The notes: generated by a model not told the origin, from the sequence alone. DNA of 64,000 nt from Chloroflexota bacterium (GCA_016234555.1 JACRBJ010000065.1:62001-126000), one strand, 5' to 3'; shown: positions 1-8,711, counted from the first letter of the stretch. Made by a program: numbers and translations.

Positions 1-1
1 A

Positions 2-154
2 TCCGTGTCTCCGAAGATATTCCTGCTCAAGGATTTTTCAGCCCTGATCGCGGTGGTGGTCGGTTTTTACTTTGGCGGACGGTCTGCCGAGGAGATCATA
101 AAAACCTGGAAGGGCAAGGAGCAGGGAACGGACAATGATGAAGGACTCGGCTGA
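2..154 (+). CDS. C-terminal end of an unidentified membrane protein (partial)
   Basis: The reading frame is open from the window edge and ends at a TGA at 152-154, giving the last 50 residues of a protein. They contain one hydrophobic stretch (ALIAVVVGFYFGG) followed by a short, charged, polar tail. This looks like a C-terminal transmembrane anchor or last helix with a cytoplasmic tail. The family cannot be identified from this fragment. It converges on the HD-GYP gene, with about 40 bases between the stops. Confidence 0.5.
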   Translation, partial: SVSPKIFLLKDFSALIAVVVGFYFGGRSAEEIIKTWKGKEQGTDNDEGLG

Positions 155-194
155 AACAAGCCTGACGACGCAAGCTCAACACAGGCAAAAAGGT

Positions 195-3100
195 TCATTC
201 CGTTTCGAGTAACATCAGAAAGGCATCCACCACCTGCGGATCGAAGTGTTTGCCGGATTCCGCAATGAGATACTCGCGTATTTGTTCGGTCGTCCATCCT
301 TTACGGTATGGACGATCCGAGCGCAGAGCATCCCATACATCCACAACGGCAAAGATGCGCGCCGCTAGTGGAATCTCCTCACCTTTTAATCCGCGCGGAT
401 AACCGCTGCCGTCCCATTTTTCGTGGTGACAGTAGGGAATATCCAGCGCGGGACGCAGGTATGCAATAGGCAACAGCATGTTGAAGGCATAGGTGGGATG
501 CTCACGCATAACCGCCCATTCGAGGCGGTCAAGCCCATCAGTCTTGTATAGGATGTGGTCGGGCACTCCCAGCTTGCCGATGTCATGCAGGAGCGCACCG
601 CGCCGCATATGGGCAATCTCCTGCGGATTGACTCCCATTGCCTTTGCCAGTTTTATCGTCCAATCGGTGACGCGCAAGGTGTGCCCCTCAGTCTCCTTAT
701 CACGCAGGTCCATGGCGCGGGACCAGCCCTCGATGGTGGCATCGTAGGCGACGATCAGTTCGAGGTTCGATCTCTGCATTCCCTCGAAGAGTTGGGCATT
801 GTCAATGGCGATCGCGGCCTGACCTCCAAGAGTTTCCAGGTAGTTCATCCATTCCATATCGGGGTTGAGAGGGGACCGGTTGAAGATTTCCAGCACGCCC
901 TTCAACAGTCCCTTGGCAATCAGTGGAACGCATAGGTATTCGACAAACCCTTCGTCTGCCAGAAGTTTCTGGCGCAGGAATTTACCGCCTGTGAGTTCAA
1001 GGGACGACGCATGGATAGTTTTTCGTTCCAGTCCCGCCTGTCCTGGAAGGTCCTGCCCAAGAAGCATCCGCGATTGGCGAATTACCGTCGAGCGGAATCC
1101 CTTTCCAGTCGAGTATTCAAGGGTTTGTGCTGACGGACTCAAGAGTAGGACGCAAGCCGCATCCACCCCGAGTTGGGAAATCGTTTGAGTCAGCAGGACG
1201 TCGAGCGAAAGGCGCATATCGAGGCTGGAGCTGATGGCGCGGTCAATCTCATTCAGGGCGCGCATCCGCCGTAATTGAATTTGTACCTGTTCCTCGACCT
1301 TCCTGTGTTCGGTAATGTCCCGCACAAGGACAGATATTGCGCGACGCGAGTTCCCCGGAACAAGGATTGGGTTGGCACGAGCCATAAACCAGCGCTGCCC
1401 GCCAATAACCTCCAGCGGATATTCGATGTGTTGGGGGGAATTCTCCGCCAGCGAACGTTTGATGGCTTTCGCAAACTGGCTGCCATGTTCCTCACCCATC
1501 ACGTCCAAAACCCGCCTGCCCATCATTTGGGCTTTTGGCATTACCAGCAGGCTTTCATCGGCTGTCCAAATATCGAGGTAGTTTCCATCCTCATCGAACT
1601 CAAAGACAATATCATCAAGCGAAGTCACCAGTGCCTTCATTTGCTGCTCGCTCCGGCGGATGACCTCCTCCGCCCGCTTGCGTTCCGTAATGTCAAGGGC
1701 TGTAAATGTCACACCCTTCGAGAGGTCTGCAACGTCTATTGGGGTGGAAGCCAGCAGGACGTCGATGATCGAGCCGTCCTTTTTCCGCCAGCGGGTTTCC
1801 ACCTCTCCGCTGCCTCTTTGGGCAATCTGTCGATACTTTTCCCGCCCAACGAAATCAAAATCCTCATGTGTTGGGTACAAAATCCTGGCGCTTTGACCAA
1901 TCAGTTCCTCCTTTGTGTATCCCGTCATTTCGCAAATGCGGGCATTGACTTCCGCCAATACCCTGTCCTTGACCACGCCAATTCCAGTTGGAGCAACGCG
2001 GAATATGCTCCACATCTTCTCCTCGCTCTGGTGCAACGCCTCCTCCGTCTGTTTTCGTCCGCTGGCATCCTGCTGGGTGGCGACACGGTACGACAGATTC
2101 CCATTTTCGTCCCGCACGCTGACCAGGTCCATTTGGACCGGGTAGACGCTCCCATCCTTGCGAATCATTCGCGCTTCATACTGCGCATGACCTGTACAAT
2201 CCGCCTCGGCAATACACTGTTTGACATATTCATGGATGGACGGGTCGTACATTTCCAAAATGGACATGGATGAAACTTCTTCAATGGTACGCCCCTGCAA
2301 TCGGGCAAAGGCTGGATTGCAAGTCAGGATGCGACCTGTGGGCAACCCGATGGCGATGCCATACGCGCAATTCTCGAAGGCGTCTGCCCACTGGAGTTTG
2401 ACCTTTTCGGTTTCCATTTTGTCATGCGCAAAGGAAATAGCCAGTCCCATCTTTTCGAGCAGGTGAATTTCCTCCCCAGCCTGAAAAAAGCCTACTTCCC
2501 TGGATAGCAGATTCAGAACGCCGACGGTCCTTCCCTGCACGCGGAAGGGGATGGATGCCAGGGAATGGAGATCATATTTTTTCAGTTCGCGCAGGTCCCT
2601 TGTCCTCTCGTCAGTTTGCACATCTTCACTGGTAGCAGGTTTGGAGGTGCGAAACGCCTCGACAATAACCCCGTTTTGACTGGGTCTCCCATTTGAATCG
2701 ACGACCAGCGGAGCCCAGTTCTTCACATCGAGGCCATTTGCTGCTACGGGTTTCAACTCTTGAGAGTCTTCATCCAACAGTCCAACCCAGGCGGCGGCAA
2801 TTTCGCCATGCTGCACAACCACATCACAGACGGACTGGTATAACTCCGACGGTTCCTTCACCTGCATAAGAATCTGATTGACCTGACTGAGGGTGACATA
2901 CAGGCGTTTCATTTGAAGGGTTTGCTTTTTCACCTGTGCCCATTCAGTGATGTCCTGCACATAACCGATCATGGAAGTCGGTTGCCCAGCCTCGTCGCGA
3001 ATCAATTTTCCGTGGGCGCGGACTGTGCGCCCCACGCCATTGGGCAATACGATACGATAGGTCAGGGATGCGACGGAACTGATTCCTCCCAATATGCTGC

Positions 3101-4130
3101 GATTGAATTCGAGCACCGACGACACGTCATCAGGGTGGACACGCTCGGCTACGACGCGGTTCATGTCCCCGTCGAAACATTCGCGCTCCACCCCAAAGAG
3201 GCGGAACATCTGCTCAGACCAGGTCGCTTTTTTTGTACGCAGGTCCAGCCGCCAACTGCCCATCTGCGCGACTTCTTCCGCCATGCTCAGGGTGGCTTCA
3301 TTCTCCCGCAGCGCCTGCTCCGCCTGACGGCGCTGGGTAATGTCGCGGTTACTCGCCCGCCTTCCCATCGGGCGGCCATCCGGACCATGGACACGCTGGC
3401 AGGCATGGCTGATCCAGCGAACATCGCCACTGGTGGCGACGATACGAAAATCCAGTGATAACGGTTCGGCTTTCTCGACCTCCTCCTGCATGTGACGTTT
3501 ATACAAGGGACGGTCATTGGGATGGACGATCTTTTCGAGCAGGGAGGGATCCTGTTCAAATTTTCCAACCTCGTAACCGGTGATGCGCTCACACGACGGC
3601 GAGGTGTATAGGATTCGGCGGCGGCTGTCCAGCCAGTATTCCCAGTCATAGGTGAAGTTTGCCACCGTGCGGAAATATTCCATGCTTTCGCGCAGTTTGG
3701 TCTCGACCTGCTTTCGTTCGGTGATGACGTTGAATATCGCCGCGAAACATTCCTTCTCCGGGCTAAAGACGGAGACGGAAAACCAGGTTTGCAGGGCTTC
3801 CACGAACATTTCAAATTTTTCGGGTTGACCGGTCTGGGAGACGCGCGAACAGGTTTCGAGTAATCCCGGAAGGGTTTTGCGGAAGTCGGGCATGACCTCG
3901 GTGGCGTGTTTTCCCTCGACCCCGCTCAAACCGGTCAATTTTTCGAATGAGTTATTTACTGCAAGGAAGACCCAGTCCTGCGCCTGTCCATTTTCGTGAA
4001 CAATCCGGCAGTGGGCATATCCCTCCGCCATGGCATCGAAGAACCCGCGATCCCGTTCCGCATTCTCCTGCCTGCTGCTTTTCACACCCCTCGAAACGCC
4101 GACCTTCTTTTTTTCAGGTTTTTTGATCAT
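195..4130 (-). CDS. Multi-PAS/GAF sensor protein with C-terminal HD-GYP phosphodiesterase domain
   Basis: A 1311-residue cytosolic sensor, expected to hydrolyse cyclic di-GMP. Reading the protein, about six PAS domains (roughly 30-140, 145-270, 275-404, 590-710, 715-835, 840-965), several ending in the typical DITERK-like linker, alternate with two GAF domains (about 415-565 and 980-1125). The last 180 residues are an HD-GYP domain with the HD pair in LLHDIGKLGVPDHIL and the signature HHEKWDGSGYPRGLKGEEIP. No GGDEF or EAL domain and no transmembrane helices are evident. The ATG start follows AAGGTGAAAC, a good ribosome binding site. HD-GYP proteins of this architecture are known c-di-GMP phosphodiesterases; the ligands of the PAS and GAF domains cannot be read from sequence. 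It is relevant here because a GGDEF protein and c-di-GMP riboswitches lie in the same window. Confidence 0.93.
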   Translation of the reverse strand: MIKKPEKKKVGVSRGVKSSRQENAERDRGFFDAMAEGYAHCRIVHENGQAQDWVFLAVNNSFEKLTGLSGVEGKHATEVMPDFRKTLPGLLETCSRVSQTGQPEKFEMFVEALQTWFSVSVFSPEKECFAAIFNVITERKQVETKLRESMEYFRTVANFTYDWEYWLDSRRRILYTSPSCERITGYEVGKFEQDPSLLEKIVHPNDRPLYKRHMQEEVEKAEPLSLDFRIVATSGDVRWISHACQRVHGPDGRPMGRRASNRDITQRRQAEQALRENEATLSMAEEVAQMGSWRLDLRTKKATWSEQMFRLFGVERECFDGDMNRVVAERVHPDDVSSVLEFNRSILGGISSVASLTYRIVLPNGVGRTVRAHGKLIRDEAGQPTSMIGYVQDITEWAQVKKQTLQMKRLYVTLSQVNQILMQVKEPSELYQSVCDVVVQHGEIAAAWVGLLDEDSQELKPVAANGLDVKNWAPLVVDSNGRPSQNGVIVEAFRTSKPATSEDVQTDERTRDLRELKKYDLHSLASIPFRVQGRTVGVLNLLSREVGFFQAGEEIHLLEKMGLAISFAHDKMETEKVKLQWADAFENCAYGIAIGLPTGRILTCNPAFARLQGRTIEEVSSMSILEMYDPSIHEYVKQCIAEADCTGHAQYEARMIRKDGSVYPVQMDLVSVRDENGNLSYRVATQQDASGRKQTEEALHQSEEKMWSIFRVAPTGIGVVKDRVLAEVNARICEMTGYTKEELIGQSARILYPTHEDFDFVGREKYRQIAQRGSGEVETRWRKKDGSIIDVLLASTPIDVADLSKGVTFTALDITERKRAEEVIRRSEQQMKALVTSLDDIVFEFDEDGNYLDIWTADESLLVMPKAQMMGRRVLDVMGEEHGSQFAKAIKRSLAENSPQHIEYPLEVIGGQRWFMARANPILVPGNSRRAISVLVRDITEHRKVEEQVQIQLRRMRALNEIDRAISSSLDMRLSLDVLLTQTISQLGVDAACVLLLSPSAQTLEYSTGKGFRSTVIRQSRMLLGQDLPGQAGLERKTIHASSLELTGGKFLRQKLLADEGFVEYLCVPLIAKGLLKGVLEIFNRSPLNPDMEWMNYLETLGGQAAIAIDNAQLFEGMQRSNLELIVAYDATIEGWSRAMDLRDKETEGHTLRVTDWTIKLAKAMGVNPQEIAHMRRGALLHDIGKLGVPDHILYKTDGLDRLEWAVMREHPTYAFNMLLPIAYLRPALDIPYCHHEKWDGSGYPRGLKGEEIPLAARIFAVVDVWDALRSDRPYRKGWTTEQIREYLIAESGKHFDPQVVDAFLMLLETE

Positions 4131-4336
4131 GTTTCACCTTGGAACCCACCTCAATCGTGTTCCCGCTGCCGGAAATCAGATGGGCGCTTGATTGCTTTAT
4201 TGGAAAGGATCAAAACAGCGTACGGACAATCTAGTAATAGCATGAACAGGGGATATTTTCAACCCCAAAGAAGAGGTGAAACGACATCTGTTTCGGGTGT
4301 AGAATCGCCCAAAATCCCCGTTCCCAGGTGTATCCC

Positions 4337-4567
4337 ATGCCCATCTATGAATATGTCTGCAAGTCCTGCAAAAAGGAATTCGAAGCCATCCGCCCCATGA
4401 GCCAGAAGGACGCCCCCATCGCATGCGAGAAATGCGGAAGTAAAAAGGTGAAGCGGAAGCAGTCGGTCTTCAGCGCCCACAACGAGTCGGGCAGCGTGAC
4501 CGGGACTTCTGGCAGCTGCGACTGCGGCTCCTGTTCCGGCGGAAGCTGCACCTCCTGCGGACATTGA
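4337..4567 (+). CDS. FmdB-family zinc ribbon protein
   Basis: A 76-residue protein starting MPIYEYVC, the standard N-terminus of the FmdB/CxxC_CxxC_SSSS regulatory-protein family. Two CxxC knuckles (CKSC at 8-11 and CEKC near 32-35) should bind one zinc ion. The C-terminal tail is rich in Cys, Gly and Ser (CDCGSCSGGSCTSCGH), as often seen in this family. The ORF track extends it to an upstream GTG at 4328, but ATG 4337 gives the family's conserved start. The role is unknown; members were first noticed near formamidase and molybdenum-enzyme genes. It stands alone between two minus-strand genes. Confidence 0.85.
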   Translation: MPIYEYVCKSCKKEFEAIRPMSQKDAPIACEKCGSKKVKRKQSVFSAHNESGSVTGTSGSCDCGSCSGGSCTSCGH

Positions 4568-4603
4568 CGCCCGCCCACAGAGCGAGGGTGGAAGGGATGG
4601 CCG

Positions 4604-5470
4604 TCACGGGATTCCCGAAATATCCCAAAGTTTCAAATTATCCCAGCGGGCTTCAACTGGTTCGCCTGCCGGGTCATTTCCCATATGGCAGGTGACAAGG
4701 CTGAACTCTCCTGTAGTGGACTTCTCAGAATAAGGAGTGTCCAGAATGTGCAGGACAGGCACTCCGTTGGCATAGACCGCCATCTCCGTGCCGCGCGCGA
4801 TCAGGATGATATGATTCGATTCCAGCCCGCCTTCCATTTCCCCGCCTTCCGACCTGCCAACTCCCCAGGTTTCGGGAGATTCCCCCTTCACGCTTTTTTG
4901 AAACTCAAGGTAATCGGTGTTTATTATCAAATTGAGGGTATACAGCTCACTACGGGGACTATCTTGTATGTGAAAGTGAAACTCCCAGTCCCCCTCTGAC
5001 TCTGAGATAAAGCGGACATCGAATTCCGCCACGAAATCCTGATAGACTCCGACCTTGGAATTGTACCCGCCGATGCAGGTTTTGGGCGCGGCGATTGTAA
5101 AATACTCACCGTTGAGGTAGCCCGTCTCACCATTCTGGTATTTGCCCGGGTTGGTGACTTCCCCCTCCGGCGGCAAATTCATCGTTTGTTTTCCGATGAT
5201 CCAATTGCTGTTTGGGTCGCTGAAATCATCCTGAAACTTCGGAGGTTGATTTTCGATGGCATTCAGAATCGGTTCGGCAAAGTCCGTGACCCAGGCTGGA
5301 ATGGGAGTCGCCGTTGGCATTGGTGAAGAGGTTGGGATGGCGGGGATGCTGGCGGTGGGAATGACTGCCGTTTGGGTGGGCATCACCGCCGCAGGGACGG
5401 GTTGCGAAGTGCAGGAACAAAGCACGAAGGCTGTGGATGCAATTGCGAATAGTTTTTTTATTCGTTTCAT
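4604..5470 (-). CDS. Secreted lipoprotein with a concanavalin/LamG-like domain
   Basis: The start is placed at the internal ATG (MKRIKKLFAIASTAFVLCSC), which gives a normal lipoprotein signal with a cysteine at the end of the hydrophobic core; the ORF track start 14 codons upstream would spoil the signal. After the lipobox comes a Pro/Thr/Ala/Ser linker of about 50 residues, typical of Chloroflexota surface lipoproteins. The remaining 220 residues begin with FQDDFSDPNSNW and end with ARWDNLKLWDISG. This pattern fits a jelly-roll concanavalin-like (LamG/DUF1080-type) domain. Such domains bind or hydrolyse sugars, but no catalytic residues are recognised, so function stays open. 288 residues. 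Confidence 0.6.
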   Translation of the reverse strand: MKRIKKLFAIASTAFVLCSCTSQPVPAAVMPTQTAVIPTASIPAIPTSSPMPTATPIPAWVTDFAEPILNAIENQPPKFQDDFSDPNSNWIIGKQTMNLPPEGEVTNPGKYQNGETGYLNGEYFTIAAPKTCIGGYNSKVGVYQDFVAEFDVRFISESEGDWEFHFHIQDSPRSELYTLNLIINTDYLEFQKSVKGESPETWGVGRSEGGEMEGGLESNHIILIARGTEMAVYANGVPVLHILDTPYSEKSTTGEFSLVTCHMGNDPAGEPVEARWDNLKLWDISGIP

Positions 5471-5589
5471 GGCTACTTCATTGTCTCCATGCTGGCCGTG
5501 CACACATGGCAAAGTTAATCAACTTTCAGATGAGATAATCGATTATACAACGTCCCCCTCTACGAATCGCTGCCTCACCAAATCTCCGC

Positions 5590-5618
5590 TTGACACATTC
5601 CCTCTTCTCTTATAGACT
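5590..5618 (+). promoter_or_regulatory. Sigma-70-type promoter of the Mo/W regulator gene
   Basis: TTGACA at 5590-5595 is followed after 17 bases by TAGACT (5613-5618). The operator-like sequence begins two bases after the -10 box, so a bound repressor would cover the start of transcription. This is seen directly in the sequence; activity is inferred. Confidence 0.55.
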
Positions 5619-5619
5619 C

Positions 5620-5643
5620 GCTATTAAGTTTTTATTTACCAGA
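5620..5643 (+). promoter_or_regulatory. Degenerate copy of the Mo/W-island operator (probable autoregulation)
   Basis: GCTATTAAGTTTTTATTTAC followed by CAGAAAGGAAA lines up base for base with the perfect operator at 6742-6765 (TCTGATAAG-TTTCTC-CTTATCAGA, then AAGGAAA). The AAGTTT core and the CAGAAAGGAAA end are shared, but the dyad itself is imperfect. Its place directly after the -10 box of the regulator gene suggests negative autoregulation. Confidence 0.5.
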
Positions 5644-5654
5644 AAGGAAATCCC

Positions 5655-6629
5655 ATGCAAAAAGTCGAACCTGTCCACACCTTTGACCAGATCAAGTTGC
5701 TGGCTGATTCGCGCCGCATGGAAATTTTGCGCCTGCTGATGGCTTCCCCCGCCACGCTCACACAACTGGCGCAGACCTTGAAACAGTCCGCAGCCTGGGT
5801 GAGACATCACATCCTGGCACTTGAATCGGGGAACCTGATCGAGGTCAGCGAAGTGCGGCGCACGGGCAAAGTCACCGAGAAGTTCTACCGCGCAAAGGGT
5901 GGCGCTTTTCTTTTGCAGGAGATTGTCCTGCCTAAAGGCAAAAAGCCCGCAGTCATCTTCTCTGGCAGTCACGACCTGGCGTTGGAGGAAATTGCGGAGC
6001 ATCTCAACCAGCACCTGACTCTGCTCAGCCTGCCCGTCGGCTCGCTGGATGGACTGGTCAACCTGCGGCAGGGACTGTGCCAGATCTCCGGCGCGCACAT
6101 TCTGGATAAGACCGGCGAATACAACACACCCACGGTTCGGCATCTCTTCCCAGACCGTAACGTGGAACTGGTGACTCTCGCCTACCGCACGCAGGGGCTC
6201 ATCCTCGTGGCAGGCAACCCCAAGGGCATCAAACAAATTTCGGACATTGCTCGCGGCGACGTGAAATTCGTCAACCGCAACGCTGGCTCTGGCACGCGGC
6301 TTTGGCTCGACATGGAACTCAAAAAACAAAAGATCACTGCGGAGCAGATCAACGGCTACGGGATCGAGGTCAAGACTCACAGCGAAGCCGCCGCACTGGT
6401 TTCAAAGAAGAAGGCGGATGTATCCATCGGTCTACAAGCCGCCGCCCACCAGCACGGACTGGACTTCATCCCGCTCTTCGAGGAACGCTATGACCTGATC
6501 CTGCCGCACGAGAACGAAAAGGCGCTTGCGCCGCTGCTGGATTACCTGCAAACAATCGCTTTCCGCAGCGGATTGAATGCGCTGACCGGGTATAACTCGT
6601 CCCATAGCGGCGAACAGGTCTCAGTGTAG
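5655..6629 (+). CDS. wHTH (ArsR-like) regulator with periplasmic-binding-protein-like sensor domain, probable molybdate/tungstate regulator
   Basis: A 324-residue cytoplasmic regulator. Residues about 5-90 form an ArsR-type winged helix (LADSRRMEILRLLMASPATL, then a recognition region around SAAWVRHHILAL). Residues about 110-310 form a PBP_like domain (PF12727 type) of the kind found C-terminally in molybdate-responsive regulators, with a typical VNRNAGSGTRLWLD ligand-loop segment. No signal peptide is present, so the binding domain must sense an intracellular ligand. The gene opens the Mo/W island and has its own promoter with a degenerate operator. I infer that it binds tungstate or molybdate and controls the palindrome-marked genes downstream. 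The DNA-binding domain differs from ModE, whose operator is also different. Confidence 0.75.
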   Translation: MQKVEPVHTFDQIKLLADSRRMEILRLLMASPATLTQLAQTLKQSAAWVRHHILALESGNLIEVSEVRRTGKVTEKFYRAKGGAFLLQEIVLPKGKKPAVIFSGSHDLALEEIAEHLNQHLTLLSLPVGSLDGLVNLRQGLCQISGAHILDKTGEYNTPTVRHLFPDRNVELVTLAYRTQGLILVAGNPKGIKQISDIARGDVKFVNRNAGSGTRLWLDMELKKQKITAEQINGYGIEVKTHSEAAALVSKKKADVSIGLQAAAHQHGLDFIPLFEERYDLILPHENEKALAPLLDYLQTIAFRSGLNALTGYNSSHSGEQVSV

Positions 6630-6640
6630 GGTGAACGCGA

Positions 6641-6767
6641 CACCTATCCAAAAGTAGGGGCGTCTTCCCAATCTTGCAAAAGAAAAACTGAACTTACAGG
6701 CAGGATGGCAAGGGGAAAAGCATATTATAATGTCCAGGCTTTCTGATAAGTTTCTCCTTATCAGAAA
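6641..6767 (+). repeat. Duplicated promoter/operator region, copy 1
   Basis: About 125 bases upstream of the first lipoprotein gene are strongly similar to 13962-14088 upstream of the SUOX-TupA fusion gene. Shared blocks include CACCTRTCCAAAAG, AAAAACTGAACTTA, AGGCAGG and CATATTATAATG, followed by the operator. The similarity ends close to the ribosome binding site, so the control region was copied separately from the coding sequences, or the coding sequences have since diverged. Confidence 0.75.
6726..6765 (+). promoter_or_regulatory. -10 box and perfect operator palindrome (Mo/W regulon site 1)
   Basis: TATAAT at 6726-6731 is followed by the perfect inverted repeat TCTGATAAG (6742-6750), six-base spacer TTTCTC, CTTATCAGA (6757-6765). 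The dyad covers roughly +4 to +28 of the expected transcript, the usual position of a repressor site. The same motif recurs at 8641 and 14063. Confidence 0.75.
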
Positions 6768-6795
6768 GGAAAACCCAGGCATGCAAGGATAAAAA

Positions 6796-7260
6796 ATGCT
6801 CCACAAGATCAAGTTTGTTTTTCTCATGTATATGATCCTCTCGCTGGTGTTGACCGCCTGCGGAACCCCTGCCACCACGGAAAATCCGTCGGATGAATCT
6901 ACCCATGCGCAGCCGACCGAAGCCCCATCCACCCCTGCCCTTTTCAAAATCGTCAAACCCGACGGCTCCACCTTCAACGTGACCCTCGAAGCTGTCAAAG
7001 CCCTGCCACTCGCCACAGTGCAGGCGGAAGGCAAGATCGAGGAAGGTCCCTATTTGAAGGATGTGCTGGCGCTGGCGGGAATCACCGAATTCAGCGAGGT
7101 CTCGCTTTCGGGCAGTTCCAACTCCGCCACGCTGACGTTTGATCAGGTGGACGAAAACACCATCCTCGATTTCAACAATCACGGCACGATGAAACTCGCC
7201 TCCACCTATATCCCGAAGGCTGACTGGACGAAAGACGTGGCAGAGATTGTGGTGAAGTAA
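6796..7260 (+). CDS. Lipoprotein with a single sulfite-oxidase-like (molybdopterin-binding-fold) domain
   Basis: A 154-residue exported lipoprotein. The signal ends in LSLVLTACG, a standard lipobox, and is followed by a Thr/Glu/Pro linker to about residue 48. The remaining 105 residues (FKIVKPDGSTFNVTLEAVKALP and on to DWTKDVAEIVVK) match the pattern of the small domain found three times in the 8712 gene and once in the 14164 gene: a strand, then a helix after L.AVKALP, then GPYLKDVLALAGI. This is a stripped-down Oxidored_molyb (SUOX-type) fold, and it lacks the cofactor cysteine environment of true sulfite oxidases. The gene is preceded by the perfect operator and an AAGGAT ribosome binding site. 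Binding of Mo or W cofactor at the cell surface is a guess from context. Confidence 0.65.
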   Translation: MLHKIKFVFLMYMILSLVLTACGTPATTENPSDESTHAQPTEAPSTPALFKIVKPDGSTFNVTLEAVKALPLATVQAEGKIEEGPYLKDVLALAGITEFSEVSLSGSSNSATLTFDQVDENTILDFNNHGTMKLASTYIPKADWTKDVAEIVVK

Positions 7261-7270
7261 CATCCCTTCA

Positions 7271-7316
7271 CTCTCGGCGGTTTAAGCGTTTAGACGTACG
7301 CTGCTCCCTCCGAGAG
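7271..7316 (+). other. Nested stem-loop between lipoprotein and TiaS-like gene
   Basis: CTCTCGG (7271-7277) pairs with CCGAGAG (7310-7316), and within the loop AGCGT pairs with ACGCT. No T-run follows, so it is not a standard terminator. It may be an mRNA-stabilising or processing structure within the transcript. Confidence 0.4.
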
Positions 7317-7339
7317 ACACAATATTGAAAGAGGAATAA

Positions 7340-8062
7340 ATGCATTATCTACTTGGAATTGACGACACCGATAATTTGGAATCTCGCGGCACGGGACACC
7401 GTGTCCGCCAGTTGGCGGGCTGGCTTGCCGAAAACAAACTGGCTGAACCGCTGGGCATCACCCGCCATCAACTGCTGGTCGATCCGCAAATCCCCTACAC
7501 CTCGCACAATAGTTCCGCCTGCCTGTCTGTCGAAAGCGAAAATGTGGACGACCTTTGGGAAGCCTCGCGTGAATTCCTGCTGCGTGAAAGCGCGCCAGGC
7601 TCGGATGCGGGCTTGACCCTTGCGGAATGGGATTCGATCAACGAGAGCGCCGTCTCCTTCGGGAAGCGGGCAAAGATCACAGTGTTGACCATGCCCGAGG
7701 CGGAGCAAACAGCTGCCGGGTCGGGAATCCGCTGCGAGGGGTTGACCGGCACCCACGGCGGAATCATCGGCGCTTTGTCGGCAATTGGCTTGCATCGTGC
7801 TGGTAACGATGGACGTTTTTTGTGGCTGCCCGGCTTGCGCGAATTGCAGGGCAAATATCAGGCTGGCGAACTCCGCAAGCTGGGGCATGTGGACCGCGTC
7901 TGCTCCCTGAACAACTGGGATGTCCATTCGAGATCGATCGTCAACGTCGGCGAATGGGCGCGTCCCATCCTGCGCGACGGAAAATCAACCTTGTACGTGG
8001 AGAAGAAAAACGATGAATGGCATATCGCCCCCAAGGAATACATCAAGAAGTTATCCAACTGA
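7340..8062 (+). CDS. TiaS-like (GIDDTDN motif) protein
   Basis: A 240-residue cytoplasmic protein that begins MHYLLGIDDTDNLESRGTGH. This is the signature of the catalytic N-terminal domain of archaeal TiaS, tRNA(Ile2) 2-agmatinylcytidine synthetase. A second region, including GLTGTHGGIIGALSAIGLH, resembles the following ferredoxin-like domain. Archaeal TiaS has over 400 residues with OB-fold and zinc-ribbon RNA-binding domains, which are missing here. Bacteria use TilS for the same tRNA position, so a tRNA role is unlikely. The gene has a good AGAGGAA site, sits inside the Mo/W island and is coupled to a membrane protein downstream (50-base overlap). Its real substrate is unknown. Confidence 0.6.
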   Translation: MHYLLGIDDTDNLESRGTGHRVRQLAGWLAENKLAEPLGITRHQLLVDPQIPYTSHNSSACLSVESENVDDLWEASREFLLRESAPGSDAGLTLAEWDSINESAVSFGKRAKITVLTMPEAEQTAAGSGIRCEGLTGTHGGIIGALSAIGLHRAGNDGRFLWLPGLRELQGKYQAGELRKLGHVDRVCSLNNWDVHSRSIVNVGEWARPILRDGKSTLYVEKKNDEWHIAPKEYIKKLSN

Positions 8063-8588
8063 GTGGTCGCTGACGTGGCTCGAAGCCCTGGTGTTGATCG
8101 GCGGCGGCGTGATGGCTGTCGTTTTGCACCGCACCACTGACCTTTCGCTGGGACTGCCCGGTCATCACGGCATCGAGTGGATGGCAATCATGGTTTTGGG
8201 ACGCGCATCCTCCCGTTTTCGCGGCGCTGGCACGTTGACCAGCATCAGCGCGTCGCTCGCTTCGTTGATGCCGGGCTTGAAGGGTGACAATCCCTTCTCC
8301 TGGCTGTTCTACCTCCTGCCCGGTCTGGTCATGGACCTTGCTTTTCACTATCTGCCGCGCTATGCCGACAAACTCTGGCTCCTGACTCTGCTCGGCGGGT
8401 TTGCCCATGTCACCAAACCGATGGGACAGTTGGCCATGAACCTGATCACGGGCTGGCCCTTTGGCTCCTTCCGCTACGGGGTGATATATCCCTTTGCCAG
8501 TCACATCCTCTACGGGACAATTGGCGGCTTGCTGGGCGCGTTGATATTGTACGGTGTCCGACGGGCGTCATCCAAAACCGAAAAGTAG
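8013..8588 (+). CDS. ECF-transporter S-component-like integral membrane protein
   Basis: The ORF track starts at 7920 inside the previous gene. The best start is ATG 8013, eight bases after GGAGAAG, which overlaps the TiaS-like gene by 50 bases and gives 191 residues. Five or six hydrophobic segments are seen (ALVLIGGGVMAVVL, FSWLFYLLPGLVMDLAF, LWLLTLLGGFAHV, YPFASHILYGTIGGLLGALIL), with loops such as ASSRFRGAGTLTSISASLAS. The size and shape resemble substrate-binding S components of energy-coupling-factor vitamin transporters. No ATPase or T component is adjacent. A strong terminator follows the stop codon. The substrate is unknown; the overlap with the TiaS-like gene suggests a shared pathway. 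Confidence 0.55.
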   Translation: MNGISPPRNTSRSYPTEWSLTWLEALVLIGGGVMAVVLHRTTDLSLGLPGHHGIEWMAIMVLGRASSRFRGAGTLTSISASLASLMPGLKGDNPFSWLFYLLPGLVMDLAFHYLPRYADKLWLLTLLGGFAHVTKPMGQLAMNLITGWPFGSFRYGVIYPFASHILYGTIGGLLGALILYGVRRASSKTEK

Positions 8589-8590
8589 AT

Positions 8591-8635
8591 TCAGATCCTA
8601 AAGGTTTCGTGGAAATCTTTAGGATCTGATTTTTT
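8591..8635 (+). terminator. Rho-independent terminator
   Basis: TCAGATCCTAAAG (8591-8603) pairs perfectly with CTTTAGGATCTGA (8617-8629) and is followed by six T. It ends the transcript of the first lipoprotein, TiaS-like and membrane-protein genes. Confidence 0.85.
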
Positions 8636-8640
8636 GCACA

Positions 8641-8664
8641 TCTGATAAGTTTTTCCTTATCTAA
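8641..8664 (+). promoter_or_regulatory. Operator palindrome (Mo/W regulon site 2)
   Basis: TCTGATAAG-TTTTTC-CTTATC with the same arms and spacer length as the site at 6742. A possible promoter (TTGCAC at 8634-8639, 17 bases, TTATCT at 8657-8662) would be covered completely by a protein bound here. Confidence 0.65.
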
Positions 8665-8711
8665 AAATAACGGGCACATTTATGCCCGATAAAAACAAGG
8701 AGAATGATTGT

